From: Candidatus Avelusimicrobium stercoris
GTDB taxonomy: Bacteria > Elusimicrobiota > Elusimicrobia > Elusimicrobiales > Elusimicrobiaceae
Assembly: GCA_002432025.1 (NCBI GenBank)
Contig: DJFE01000037.1
Span: 62,001 to 126,000 of the forward strand
Direction of reading: 5' to 3'
Length of the DNA stretch: 64,000 nt
A program made the translations under genes and the position numbers. The notes beneath the pieces are model-generated. The model did no database searches and had not been told where the DNA came from. It was given only the letters and a program-made list of their open reading frames with translations. This document shows, one piece after another, positions 33,838-41,549 of this stretch. Every line of letters begins with the position of its first letter. Position 1 is the stretch's first letter.

Positions 33838-34033
33838 TGCAAGTCCATTAATGGATGTAAACGAAGTGGCCGCTTATTTACATCTTTCCCCTGCTACTAT
33901 CTATTCAAAAAGGACCCGTGGGGAATTTCCCAAAGGAACTATAGTTAAGTTATCTGGGAAATTGCTTTTTAAGCGGGCAAAAATAGAGCAAATGGTGGAA
34001 GAAGCCACAGAAGATTCCTTTGGGCACTCTTAA
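33827..34033 (+). CDS. HTH_17/excisionase-like DNA-binding protein
   Basis: 68 residues from ATG 33827 (MQTNASPLMDVNEVAAYL), chosen for the GGAGG nine bases before it; it begins within the end of the Rep-like gene. MDVNEVAAYLHLSPATIYSKRTRGEFPKGTIVKLSGKLLF is a MerR-like winged helix typical of excisionases and small regulators. Next to the integrase, it may be the recombination directionality factor or a regulator. Confidence 0.75.
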   Translation: MQTNASPLMDVNEVAAYLHLSPATIYSKRTRGEFPKGTIVKLSGKLLFKRAKIEQMVEEATEDSFGHS

Positions 34034-34045
34034 GCAGAGACTCGG

Positions 34046-34210
34046 TTATTTCACTTGCTCAGACTCTAAGAACCGTTTCAGGGCTAACCGAATAACCGAA
34101 GATAAGTTACGGTCTTCCCGAAAGGCATAATCTTTGGCTTGTTTCAAAAGTTCTTCAGGGAGCGTAAAACTTATCGTTTTAATTTTTTGTTGATTATCTT
34201 GTTCTAGCAT
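34046..34210 (-). CDS. Small ribbon-helix-helix protein, 54 aa
   Basis: ATG at 34208-34210 to TAA at 34046, on the opposite strand to its neighbours. Residues 10-54 read KTISFTLPEELLKQAKDYAFR...LSSVIRLALKRFLES: a beta strand, then two helices, the RHH/CopG-MetJ pattern. It is divergent from the integrase with about 100 bases between starts, so it probably represses its own and the integrase promoter. No toxin gene is next to it. Confidence 0.75.
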   Translation of the reverse strand: MLEQDNQQKIKTISFTLPEELLKQAKDYAFREDRNLSSVIRLALKRFLESEQVK

Positions 34211-34231
34211 ATATAGATAATAGCAAATTTG

Positions 34232-34319
34232 ATTTGATATGAAAATATAATACTTGACAATATCATATATTATTATATAGTATGATATTATAATATTGGA
34301 GAATATTTGATATGAAAAT
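34232..34319. promoter_or_regulatory. Integrase promoter with repeats and palindrome
   Basis: TTGACA (34254-34259), 16 bases, TATAGT (34276-34281) drives the integrase. TATCATA (34261-34267) and TATGATA (34281-34287) form an inverted repeat over the spacer and -10. ATTTGATATGAAAAT occurs exactly at 34232-34246 and 34305-34319, the latter spanning the integrase ATG. These fit operators for the divergent RHH protein. Confidence 0.6.
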
Positions 34320-35316
34320 TTATCAAGATAAGAAAGGACGTTATGTGCTTGATGGTTATGATAAGACGGGGAAAAGACATCGCAGAATTGTTGCTATGAA
34401 TGAATCTGCCGCAAAAAAGGAACTAGCAAAATGTATGGATGAGTTCTATAAAGCCAAAAATGACCCACGCTTAATGCAAGAAAGCCAGTTATTTAAGGAT
34501 ATGGCTCCCCTGTTTATCAAACATCACATAGAATTACGACCTTCTAAACAAACCTATATGGCAATGTTTGAGAAAATTTTAGACCACTTTGCTAACTATA
34601 CGCTAAAGGAAATAACCCCATTAGAGGTGCAAAGTTTTTACAATCAAAAGGCCCTAGAAACTTCCTATGCAAATGCGGACCGTTATTTTGGTATTATCAG
34701 CAAGTTTTTTAATTGCTTAAACGACTGGGACAAGTACAGCGGGCCTAATCCGTGCCGGAAGGTTAAAAAACAACGCGATGCAGAACCCTTTGAAGCCCAC
34801 CCGATAAATGAACAAGAGATTCAAAAACTCTTGCCATTCATTAGCGATGAAGTGCGCCCTTGTGTCACCATTGGGTTTTATACAGGGCTTAGACGGCAAG
34901 AATTGCTGGGCCTGCGCTGGGAAAATATTGATTTTACACACCGAACAATCTATATTCCTAAAACAAAGACCGAACGCCCGCGCACCTTGGGGCTAACCGC
35001 AGATATTGCGCAAATATTGCAGGGCTTAAATCCGCAAAAAAGCGGACTTGTATTTGAAAAAGTGACTAAAGACAAATTAAAATACCAACTCAATCACGCT
35101 TCCGAAAAAGCCGGGATAGGCCATATCCGCCCACACGATATGCGGCATTCATTTGCAGTTAATTTTCTAAACCGTGGCGGGACTTTGGAGCATTTACAAA
35201 GACTCCTTGGGCACAGCAAAATAACCACCACACAACGCTATTTGCGGTTCAAAACAGGAGAAATCGCCAGTAAAATGATGGTAATGGACGGGATGATTTC
35301 GCTTAGTATTGTATAG
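34312..35316 (+). CDS. Tyrosine-family integrase of the island
   Basis: 334 residues. N-terminal arm-binding region (1-60), core-binding domain (about 60-160), catalytic domain with R194 (TGLRRQELLGLRW), likely K219, H275-x-x-R278 (HDMRHSF), H301 (LLGHSKITTTQRY) and nucleophile Y310. All catalytic residues are present, so it should be active and should recombine the 52-bp tRNA repeats. It is 2.2 kb from attR, with fic and one more gene in between. GGAG precedes the start by about ten bases. Confidence 0.93.
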   Translation: MKIYQDKKGRYVLDGYDKTGKRHRRIVAMNESAAKKELAKCMDEFYKAKNDPRLMQESQLFKDMAPLFIKHHIELRPSKQTYMAMFEKILDHFANYTLKEITPLEVQSFYNQKALETSYANADRYFGIISKFFNCLNDWDKYSGPNPCRKVKKQRDAEPFEAHPINEQEIQKLLPFISDEVRPCVTIGFYTGLRRQELLGLRWENIDFTHRTIYIPKTKTERPRTLGLTADIAQILQGLNPQKSGLVFEKVTKDKLKYQLNHASEKAGIGHIRPHDMRHSFAVNFLNRGGTLEHLQRLLGHSKITTTQRYLRFKTGEIASKMMVMDGMISLSIV

Positions 35317-35331
35317 TGGATAAATTTAATC

Positions 35332-35384
35332 TACGCACAAACTACGCACTTTTTGCGTATTTTATGCGTAGTTTATGTTATAAT
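35332..35384 (+). promoter_or_regulatory. fic promoter with four phased TACGCA half-sites
   Basis: TACGCA begins at 35332 and 35343, and its complement TGCGTA at 35354 and 35365: four half-sites spaced exactly 11 bp, one helical turn. The inner-outer pair AAACTACGCA/TGCGTAGTTT is a perfect 10-bp inverted repeat. TATAAT follows at 35379-35384. The C-terminal winged helix of the Fic protein could bind here. Confidence 0.65.
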
Positions 35385-35403
35385 AGTTTCATGGGAGTGA
35401 ATT

Positions 35404-36492
35404 ATGTATATCTACCAAAATAAAAACTGGCCACACTTTATGTGGAATGAAACCAAGATTTTATCCTTACTTGCACAGGTAAAATTGGCGCAAGGGTTGT
35501 TATTGGGTAAAATGCAAAATATTGGGTTTGCTATGCAGGATAACGCCTTACTTCAAACGCTAACAGAAGAAATTTTAAAATCCAACCAAATTGAAGGCCA
35601 ACTGTTAGATATAGCGCAAGTTCGCTCCTCTATCGCTAGGCGTTTGGGACTACCCAATGAGGATATTCCGGTGGCCCGCGATGTAGAAGGTACAGTAGAA
35701 ATGATGTTAGATGCTATCCAACACTATGATGCTCCTATTAACAAGGCTCGCTTATGTGCGTGGCATCAACATATGTTCCCTAATGGCAAGAGTGGTTTTT
35801 ATACGATTCAAGCGGGTGATTACCGCGATGATAAATTAGGCCCAATGCAGGTTGTTTCGGGCCCGATGGGACAAGAAAAAGTACATTACCAAGCCCCCGA
35901 TGCTAATGTACTAGACGGAGAGATGGATAAATTATTTCATTTTATTAATAATGACAATACGGACAATGTACTCAAAGCCGCTATCACTCACTTATGGTTT
36001 GTTGTTTTGCACCCATTTGACGATGGGAACGGACGGATTGCACGCGCTTTAACGGAATTATTACTAGCACGGAGCGAATCTTCTTCCAATCGGTTTTATT
36101 CCATGTCGTCTCAAATCGCCAAAGAGCGTAAGGAATATTATAAGCAACTGGAAATTACTCAACAAGGTGATTTGGATATTACGGACTGGCTGGAGTGGTT
36201 TTTACAGACGTTAGAAAAGGCCATCAAAGATTCTGAAGAACTTTTAAAAACGATACTGGCTAAAGCGACCTTTTGGAAACAGCATCAAGGCGAAACTTTT
36301 AATGACCGCCAAAACAAGATGCTCAATATGCTGTTTGATGGTTTTACAGGTCATTTAACCAGTACCAAGTGGGCCAAAATCTGTAAATGCTCTCACGATA
36401 CTGCTTCCCGTGATATAGCCGACCTGCAACAACGCGGCATTTTAGAACAAATTGGCGCTGGAAGAACAACACATTATAAACTCAAGCAATAA
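35404..36492 (+). CDS. Fic family protein (DUF4172-Fic-wHTH)
   Basis: 362 residues. N-terminal DUF4172-like region (1-80) with the inhibitory motif SNQIEG (60-65, form S-x-x-x-E-G); Fic motif HPFDDGNGRIAR (203-214) with catalytic H203, predicting AMP or other nucleotide transfer to a target hydroxyl; C-terminal winged helix (about 315-360, STKWAKICKCSHDTASRDIADLQQRG) that likely binds its own promoter. The intact glutamate of the inhibitory motif means it is kept off until released. Good ribosome site GGGAG. Target unknown; Fic proteins in islands act as toxins or regulators. Confidence 0.9.
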   Translation: MYIYQNKNWPHFMWNETKILSLLAQVKLAQGLLLGKMQNIGFAMQDNALLQTLTEEILKSNQIEGQLLDIAQVRSSIARRLGLPNEDIPVARDVEGTVEMMLDAIQHYDAPINKARLCAWHQHMFPNGKSGFYTIQAGDYRDDKLGPMQVVSGPMGQEKVHYQAPDANVLDGEMDKLFHFINNDNTDNVLKAAITHLWFVVLHPFDDGNGRIARALTELLLARSESSSNRFYSMSSQIAKERKEYYKQLEITQQGDLDITDWLEWFLQTLEKAIKDSEELLKTILAKATFWKQHQGETFNDRQNKMLNMLFDGFTGHLTSTKWAKICKCSHDTASRDIADLQQRGILEQIGAGRTTHYKLKQ

Positions 36493-36501
36493 GAGGTTTT
36501 T

Positions 36502-37461
36502 ATGAATGACACTTTTGAATGTCCTTTTTGTCATGAAACACACGAAGTGACTGGAGAACATATTTGGTTTCCCTGTCTTGGAGGATTTTCCTTGAATTGG
36601 TCAAAATGCAAGGATTATATTCAACTACATTATCAAAATCAAGAACAACACTGTTGGACCGTTCTCGCTTATCACATTGCACATAAGTTTAATCTCATTT
36701 CCTATGCAGGAGTCCATCGTCAACCTATTGATTTTGAAAAAGTTTTAAAAGAAAATATCTTACCAACCCCAATAGAACAAATTGATAATATGGTTTTGTT
36801 TTTAGGAGAACGCTCCAAATTTTTAGGTAAAAATTTAGATTTTGACCCTGTTTTAACTTATCAATTGAATGCTTGGGCAGGTATCATAAATGAAGAAAAT
36901 TTTCTTGCTTTAATCCAAGCGCTAGAAGAATTTGATTATATTAGCCAAAAATCAATTCATTCAGAAAACCTTATTAGTGTAAAACTTTCTCTTAAAGGAT
37001 GGGAGTATTTCAAGTCTTTACAAGAGAGAAATCCTGCAAGTAAACAAATATTTATGGCTATGAAATTTGAAGATAAAGCCAAACATTTTGTTAATACACA
37101 CCTTAAACCTCTAACACAGAAATTAGGTTTTGATTTAAAATTATTGGACGAAATAATTAGCGAAGAAAGTTTAATTGATGACAAACTACGTGTAGAAATT
37201 AAAAAAAGTCGCTTGCTTATCTGCGATTTAACCCACGGCAATCAAGGAGCATATTGGGAAGCAGGTTATGCGGAAGGATTAGGTATTCCCGTATTATATA
37301 TTTGTTCTAAAACAGCATTTAATTCAAAGACGAGGAAGCCCCATTTTGATGTAAATCATCAAGAGATTTTTACTTGGGCAAATAATAAGGAGAGTATCAC
37401 AAATTTCAAACAGCAATTGGAAGCAAAAATTATTTTATTGACTCAGCAACTAATCTGCTAA
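36502..37461 (+). CDS. Zinc-finger plus deoxyribosyltransferase/TIR-like protein
   Basis: 319 residues. N-terminal CPFC (7-10) with later H and C residues up to about 35 looks like a zinc-binding domain. The C-terminal 130 residues begin KQIFMAMKF and contain VEIKKSRLLICDLTHGNQGAYWEAGYAEGLGIPVLYI in outline, the pattern of nucleoside 2-deoxyribosyltransferase/TIR-like nucleotide hydrolases, with the catalytic-type glutamate in YWEAGYA. Such domains occur as NAD- or nucleotide-degrading effectors of defence systems. 9 bases after fic, so probably co-expressed. Substrate and trigger unknown. Confidence 0.6.
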   Translation: MNDTFECPFCHETHEVTGEHIWFPCLGGFSLNWSKCKDYIQLHYQNQEQHCWTVLAYHIAHKFNLISYAGVHRQPIDFEKVLKENILPTPIEQIDNMVLFLGERSKFLGKNLDFDPVLTYQLNAWAGIINEENFLALIQALEEFDYISQKSIHSENLISVKLSLKGWEYFKSLQERNPASKQIFMAMKFEDKAKHFVNTHLKPLTQKLGFDLKLLDEIISEESLIDDKLRVEIKKSRLLICDLTHGNQGAYWEAGYAEGLGIPVLYICSKTAFNSKTRKPHFDVNHQEIFTWANNKESITNFKQQLEAKIILLTQQLIC

Positions 37462-37472
37462 TTTTTAGTTAC

Positions 37473-37491
37473 TGGCAATATTTTGGCAATG
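37473..37491 (+). promoter_or_regulatory. Right integrase arm-type site
   Basis: TGGCAATATTTTGGCAATG, same orientation and sequence as 14383-14401, 64 bases inside attR. Confidence 0.6.
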
Positions 37492-37555
37492 GTAAAAAGG
37501 GGCAAATGCTAACGCATTTTCTCGTCGGAGAATCAAGCATAAAAGTTCATTTGCA

Positions 37556-37607
37556 CCCTTGACATGGGAAAGGTCATAGGTTCAATCCCTATACTGGGCA
37601 CCATTTA
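37556..37607 (+). repeat. attR: right 52-bp direct repeat of the island
   Basis: Exact copy of 14217-14268: 3' part of tRNA-Val(GAC) from the anticodon stem on, including CCA. No 5' half precedes it, so it is not a functional tRNA. Confidence 0.93.
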
Positions 37608-37608
37608 T

Positions 37609-37634
37609 AAACCACCCGAAAGGGTGGTTTTTTT
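37609..37634 (+). terminator. Original terminator of tRNA-Val(GAC), displaced by the island
   Basis: AAACCACCC-GAAA-GGGTGGTTT followed by Ts, directly after attR. Confidence 0.85.
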
Positions 37635-38095
37635 GTGTCTGTAAGCGGGCAAACTGCTTTGCCCGCGTTAGGGATTGAAAGCCGCAGCCTTATGCGAGTT
37701 TGAGCAACGCGAAAGGCGAGCAGGACGGGCGGGGCCGCTCCGCGCACGATTTAAGGCACAGTGAAAGACAAACAAACCGTACACCACAAGCAAAAAAGAT
37801 ATTCCCCTCCTTGCCTATACTCCTAAAACCCCTTTAAAACCCTGCATATAAGCATTTTCAGCCACTTACTGAAAACTTTTATTACTTCTCTGCAATCCAC
37901 AGCATAAACGCATTTTAGCAAGGCTTAACAGAACTACACGAACTGATAAGAATAGAATTACTTTTCCAGGCGAACATCCAAGGCAAGCAACTTAAAAATT
38001 TGGGCAAATCTAACGCTCGCAAAACTGCGAACCTATGGGGAATTTTCCCTGTAAAACGCGTTTAGGGGCTACCGCAAATATATCAACTATATAAA
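37635..38095. other. Gene-free interval right of the island
   Basis: No coding sequence supported. One hairpin GCGGGCAAA/TTTGCCCGC (37645-37666) is clear; the next 400 bases are mixed, partly GC-rich, with no ribosome sites or long frames. It may hold a small RNA or decayed sequence. Confidence 0.4.
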
Positions 38096-38097
38096 AC

Positions 38098-38122
38098 AAA
38101 AAACCCGCCGGAAAGCGGGTTC
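38098..38122 (-). terminator. Terminator of tRNA-Ala
   Basis: AACCCGC/GCGGGTT stem, followed on the minus strand by TTTTTTG. Confidence 0.8.
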
Positions 38123-38135
38123 TATTAAGGGTAAA

Positions 38136-38211
38136 TGGTGGACCTGACAAGGATCGAACTTGCGACCTCCTGCATGCCATGCAGGCGCTCTCCCAGCTGA
38201 GCTACAGGCCC
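38136..38211 (-). tRNA. tRNA-Ala(GGC)
   Basis: Acceptor GGGCCTG/CAGGTCC (one G-U), D arm GTAGCTCAGCTGGGAGAGC, anticodon stem CCTGC/GCAGG with loop ATGGCAT (anticodon GGC), T loop TTCGATC, encoded CCA. Confidence 0.95.
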
Positions 38212-38272
38212 TTAATGACTACATATTTATTATAACAGTTTTTATTTGTTTGTGCAACTTTTTTTTAAAATA

Positions 38273-38296
38273 GTAAAGGCCCCGCAGGGCCTTTAC
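38273..38296 (-). terminator. Terminator of the autotransporter gene
   Basis: GTAAAGGCCC/GGGCCTTTAC with a 4-base loop, 10 pairs; minus-strand downstream sequence is TATTTT. Confidence 0.8.
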
Positions 38297-38319
38297 CAAA
38301 ATTTGCGTTTGATTGTAGT

Positions 38320-41300
38320 TTAGAACTCAAACGAAATATTCACTTCGCCGCCGAAGCCTTCGCGCTTGCCCACTTGTCCGTAAACGGTCAGCACGGAGTG
38401 CAAGGGCAGGAAAGTATCTTGGTTGTGGTAAGCCAAAGACACTTGGCCACGGCCACTCATACCCTTCATAGAGGCTTCGCTGTTTTTGACGTCTTCCACC
38501 GTAACGGTAGATTTGCCGTCCATTTCATAGATAGCGCTCGCGCCGACGGAAGGAATTACGCCTTTCCAGTCCACGGAGTTAAAGGCATAATCGCCGCCGA
38601 AGCGCAGGGCCATACTTTGCAAGGTATCAAACTTGATTTTCTGGTCCAAGTCGTCGGTGATGTTGTCGGAGGCTTTGCGCTTCCAGTTGAAGTTGGCGTA
38701 CAGGCTCAAATCTTCCAGCGGGTTCTCCACAAAGCCCGCGCTGGCGCCGTAGTACATCCCTTTGCTCTTAAAGGTGGATAAGAGTTCGGAGGATTCAAAC
38801 TTGGCGTCCACATAGCCGGCTTCCACGGTGGCTTCCAAGCGGCCCGTATCGCTGTAACGGTAAGAGGTCATCAAACCGCCGCCGAACACATTGGCATCGC
38901 CGGTAACTTTAATGGGGAAGGTTTTATAAGAACCGCCCGCATATTTAGCGTAAATGCCCAAGGCCCAATCGTTCGTAAATTTCTTCCAAGCGCCCGCTTG
39001 CGCAAGGCCGGAATCCAAGTCAAAGCCGCTGCCCGTTTTGTAGCGGGTGTGGTGGTAACCGCCGTTGATAAAGGTGTTCTGTTCGGTGTCGCTCTTCCAC
39101 AAATCGTTTAAGGTTTGGGTGAGCATTTCGGGCCCTTCGCTGATTAAGGCCAAACCGACGAGCGGTAACTGACCGTACACTTCGGCGTTGGCTTTGTCTT
39201 TCGTAGCGGTAAGGGTCCAGTTAATTTCGTTGCCGGAACCTCTGGTGGCGGACAAATCGTAGGAATAAACACCTACTTTCTTTTGCGTTAATACTACACC
39301 GCTGTCCACCAAGTCATACACGGTATCGCCTTCGCGAACGCCCGTTAAGTCTCTCTCGGAACCCACAGTAGTAACAATGGTTTCAGAACCTTCCTTCATT
39401 GCAGATTTATCCAACGTCATATTGGCGTAAATACCGAAGTTAAAGTGCAGGTCGGTATTAAAGTCCGCATTGATGTTCCATATATTGTTGAAATTTTGGA
39501 ACTGGTCTTTGTCGTCAAAGGTCGCGGTTACGCGGTCAAACATCAAGGTGTTGGTGTAGGCATAATTTTCGTTACTGCCACCGTAGAGCTTGGCGGAAGG
39601 ATCCAGCGTAATGTTCCCGCGCAACACAACGGTGTTGTTTTGCGTAACCATATTTTCCGGTTTAAGTTCGGCCCCGTATACATAACCGCCATATACCTGG
39701 CCAGTCAGGTTGACGTTATCCAGCACAATTGTGTTGTTGGAGGCGGAATATACCGTATCTACGGTGCCCGCATCCGTAACTTCCGTCGTGGTTTCAGCCG
39801 TCCACACACCGGAGGTGGTATCTTTGGTCCAGGTGGTAGTTTCGGTAGTAATGGCGGTTCCGTTCTTGGTTACCTTCACCCGTTTGGTCAGTTGGGTGGG
39901 GTCTTCAGTGTCATACTCGGCCACGGTGTAGGAACGTTCATCAATGTAGCCGGAAATACCGCCAAAGATGTTAGCATTTATGGTGCTGTCTTTTAACGCC
40001 ACGAGGTTATTGTCGCTGTTGGTGCCGCCGATAGCCACATCTGTGGCAGCCGGGGTTTCAGCCACGAAATCATTGCTGTACATGCGGGTGTACGTAAGAC
40101 CTACCCCGCCAAACATGGCGCCCTTGTCGCTGGGCATATAAAACAGGTTATCGGTTTCCAGTTGGGAAAGGTAAGCCTGCATTCCGCCAAAAAACGATTG
40201 CGCGCCGCCGGCAATCGTTGGGGTGGCTAGCGTTAAGTTGGAGTTCGTAATGTTTATCGTGTTTCCGTTAGCGGTTCCGGCACGGTTTAAGGTAGCGCCG
40301 ATTTCGCCAAAGGTTCCATTGATTTTGTTTAAATTAAGCGTGTTGGAACCGACCGTTGCCGCAATAGAGTTACCCGAGGTGGTAGACGTAGCCAGGTTCA
40401 TATTTACCGCATAAAGAGCACCACCCGCGTTGACGGTAGAGTCATCAATCGTTAGCGTGTTTCCTGTTGCGTTTACGGAGCGCGCTTCCACAGCCGCGGC
40501 ATCCGCCACCGTGCTGCCGTTGCGGATGATTAATGTGTTGTCGTTGGCGGAGGTGGTAGCCGCATCGCTGTCTTCCACGCCGGTGCCTGGGCCGACGGCA
40601 CGCGCTTGGCGGACAATGGTGGAGTTGTCTATCTCTACCACGTTCCCAATGGAGGTCGCTGCCCCGTATGCCCCGGCTACCGTACCATTGACGGTGGAGT
40701 CTTTAATCAATACGTAGTTATTGTTGGCGTAATTGTCTATCACGCCGGCAGTTTCTAAATCTTCATCCGTAAGTTGGTGTTTCACGTACCCGCCGTACAC
40801 ATTGGCTGTAATCAAACTGCCGTTGGTAATCTGAACCGTGTTTCCGTTAGCGGTGCCCTTGGAGTATTCTGTATACCCGCCATACACATTCCCGCCGATT
40901 AGTACGGTTGGATCCGTGGAAAGGCTTTGATTAACTAATGTCGTGTGAGACACAGACACGCTGTTGTTGTTTGCCGAACCCGTGCCGAATCTTTCGGAAG
41001 AGTTTTGGAGTAAGGCTGCCCCACCGTAGGCATCTCTGCCGAGGAGGGCATTGACCCCACCGCTTAAGTTGATTAAAACCAACTTGTTTCCGGTGGCTGC
41101 ATTGTTAAAGGTCACCCCGCCCGCTACATAGGCGCCGTAAGTAGGATTAAGGCGACGATTTAAGTTCACCAACTGGTCAATCACGGTAGAATCCGAGATG
41201 CTGATGTTTTGGCTGTCCACGATGAGCGTGTTGTTAGAAACCGCCCCTCCATTTACAGAGCCGCCGCCGACGATAGCCAAAAGGCTATTGGTGTTAGAAC

Positions 41301-41427
41301 TATCCGTCACCGCGCGGTTTTGGTCAGTCACGTCCCCAAGACCCCAGTTGGGTTTTAGGTTTTGTGCCGCTTGCACGTTCAGCGCAACCGACAGCAAAAA
41401 GAAAACAACTGTAAGAAGTTTTCTCAT
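38320..41427 (-). CDS. Autotransporter with beta-helix passenger
   Basis: 1035 residues. Signal peptide with likely cleavage after VQA (about residue 20). Residues about 45-640 are made of irregular repeats of the form N-x-(V/L)-x-I-x-(N/D)-S-x-(V/I), the pattern of right-handed beta-helix passengers. The last 280 residues alternate polar and hydrophobic residues with aromatic girdles and end in SFEF, a C-terminal phenylalanine recognised by the BAM machinery. So it is a type V secreted surface protein, and the organism has an outer membrane. GGAGG precedes the ATG. Probable adhesin; no protease or other catalytic motif seen. Confidence 0.9.
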   Translation of the reverse strand: MRKLLTVVFFLLSVALNVQAAQNLKPNWGLGDVTDQNRAVTDSSNTNSLLAIVGGGSVNGGAVSNNTLIVDSQNISISDSTVIDQLVNLNRRLNPTYGAYVAGGVTFNNAATGNKLVLINLSGGVNALLGRDAYGGAALLQNSSERFGTGSANNNSVSVSHTTLVNQSLSTDPTVLIGGNVYGGYTEYSKGTANGNTVQITNGSLITANVYGGYVKHQLTDEDLETAGVIDNYANNNYVLIKDSTVNGTVAGAYGAATSIGNVVEIDNSTIVRQARAVGPGTGVEDSDAATTSANDNTLIIRNGSTVADAAAVEARSVNATGNTLTIDDSTVNAGGALYAVNMNLATSTTSGNSIAATVGSNTLNLNKINGTFGEIGATLNRAGTANGNTINITNSNLTLATPTIAGGAQSFFGGMQAYLSQLETDNLFYMPSDKGAMFGGVGLTYTRMYSNDFVAETPAATDVAIGGTNSDNNLVALKDSTINANIFGGISGYIDERSYTVAEYDTEDPTQLTKRVKVTKNGTAITTETTTWTKDTTSGVWTAETTTEVTDAGTVDTVYSASNNTIVLDNVNLTGQVYGGYVYGAELKPENMVTQNNTVVLRGNITLDPSAKLYGGSNENYAYTNTLMFDRVTATFDDKDQFQNFNNIWNINADFNTDLHFNFGIYANMTLDKSAMKEGSETIVTTVGSERDLTGVREGDTVYDLVDSGVVLTQKKVGVYSYDLSATRGSGNEINWTLTATKDKANAEVYGQLPLVGLALISEGPEMLTQTLNDLWKSDTEQNTFINGGYHHTRYKTGSGFDLDSGLAQAGAWKKFTNDWALGIYAKYAGGSYKTFPIKVTGDANVFGGGLMTSYRYSDTGRLEATVEAGYVDAKFESSELLSTFKSKGMYYGASAGFVENPLEDLSLYANFNWKRKASDNITDDLDQKIKFDTLQSMALRFGGDYAFNSVDWKGVIPSVGASAIYEMDGKSTVTVEDVKNSEASMKGMSGRGQVSLAYHNQDTFLPLHSVLTVYGQVGKREGFGGEVNISFEF

Positions 41428-41537
41428 TTATCCTCCAATATGTATTTATAAAAAAGCAATATATTCCTATTATACAGAATTTAGGCCAAAAGAAAAGGTT
41501 TTTTTGTGTAAAAACCCCCTATATAATAGGTAAAAGG

Positions 41538-41549
41538 TATAATAAAGGT
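41538..41549 (+). promoter_or_regulatory. -10 box six bases before the methyltransferase gene (leaderless)
   Basis: TATAAT at 41538-41543, then AAAGGT, then ATG at 41550. AAAGG is too close to the start to serve as a ribosome site. Confidence 0.55.

Larger units (their letters stand above)
14217..37607. mobile_element. tRNA-Val-integrated genomic island, about 23.4 kb
   Basis: Perfect 52-bp direct repeats of a tRNA 3' end bound the segment. A tyrosine integrase with all catalytic residues sits 2.2 kb from the right repeat, and an identical 19-bp arm-type sequence lies inside each end. Cargo: an unrecognised AAA+/amidohydrolase operon with a WYL regulator and rmuC; an SNF2-methyltransferase-Res operon; a Rep-like gene, HTH and RHH proteins; a Fic protein and a deoxyribosyltransferase/TIR-like protein. 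Base composition is uneven: 23.1-37.5 kb is clearly AT-rich, while 15-23 kb resembles the host, so the island is mosaic. No conjugation genes seen; mobility may depend on a helper. Confidence 0.92.

Noticed and set aside
37556..37607. A third functional tRNA-Val at attR
   Set aside because: Only the 3' part is present; there is no 5' half to pair with it.
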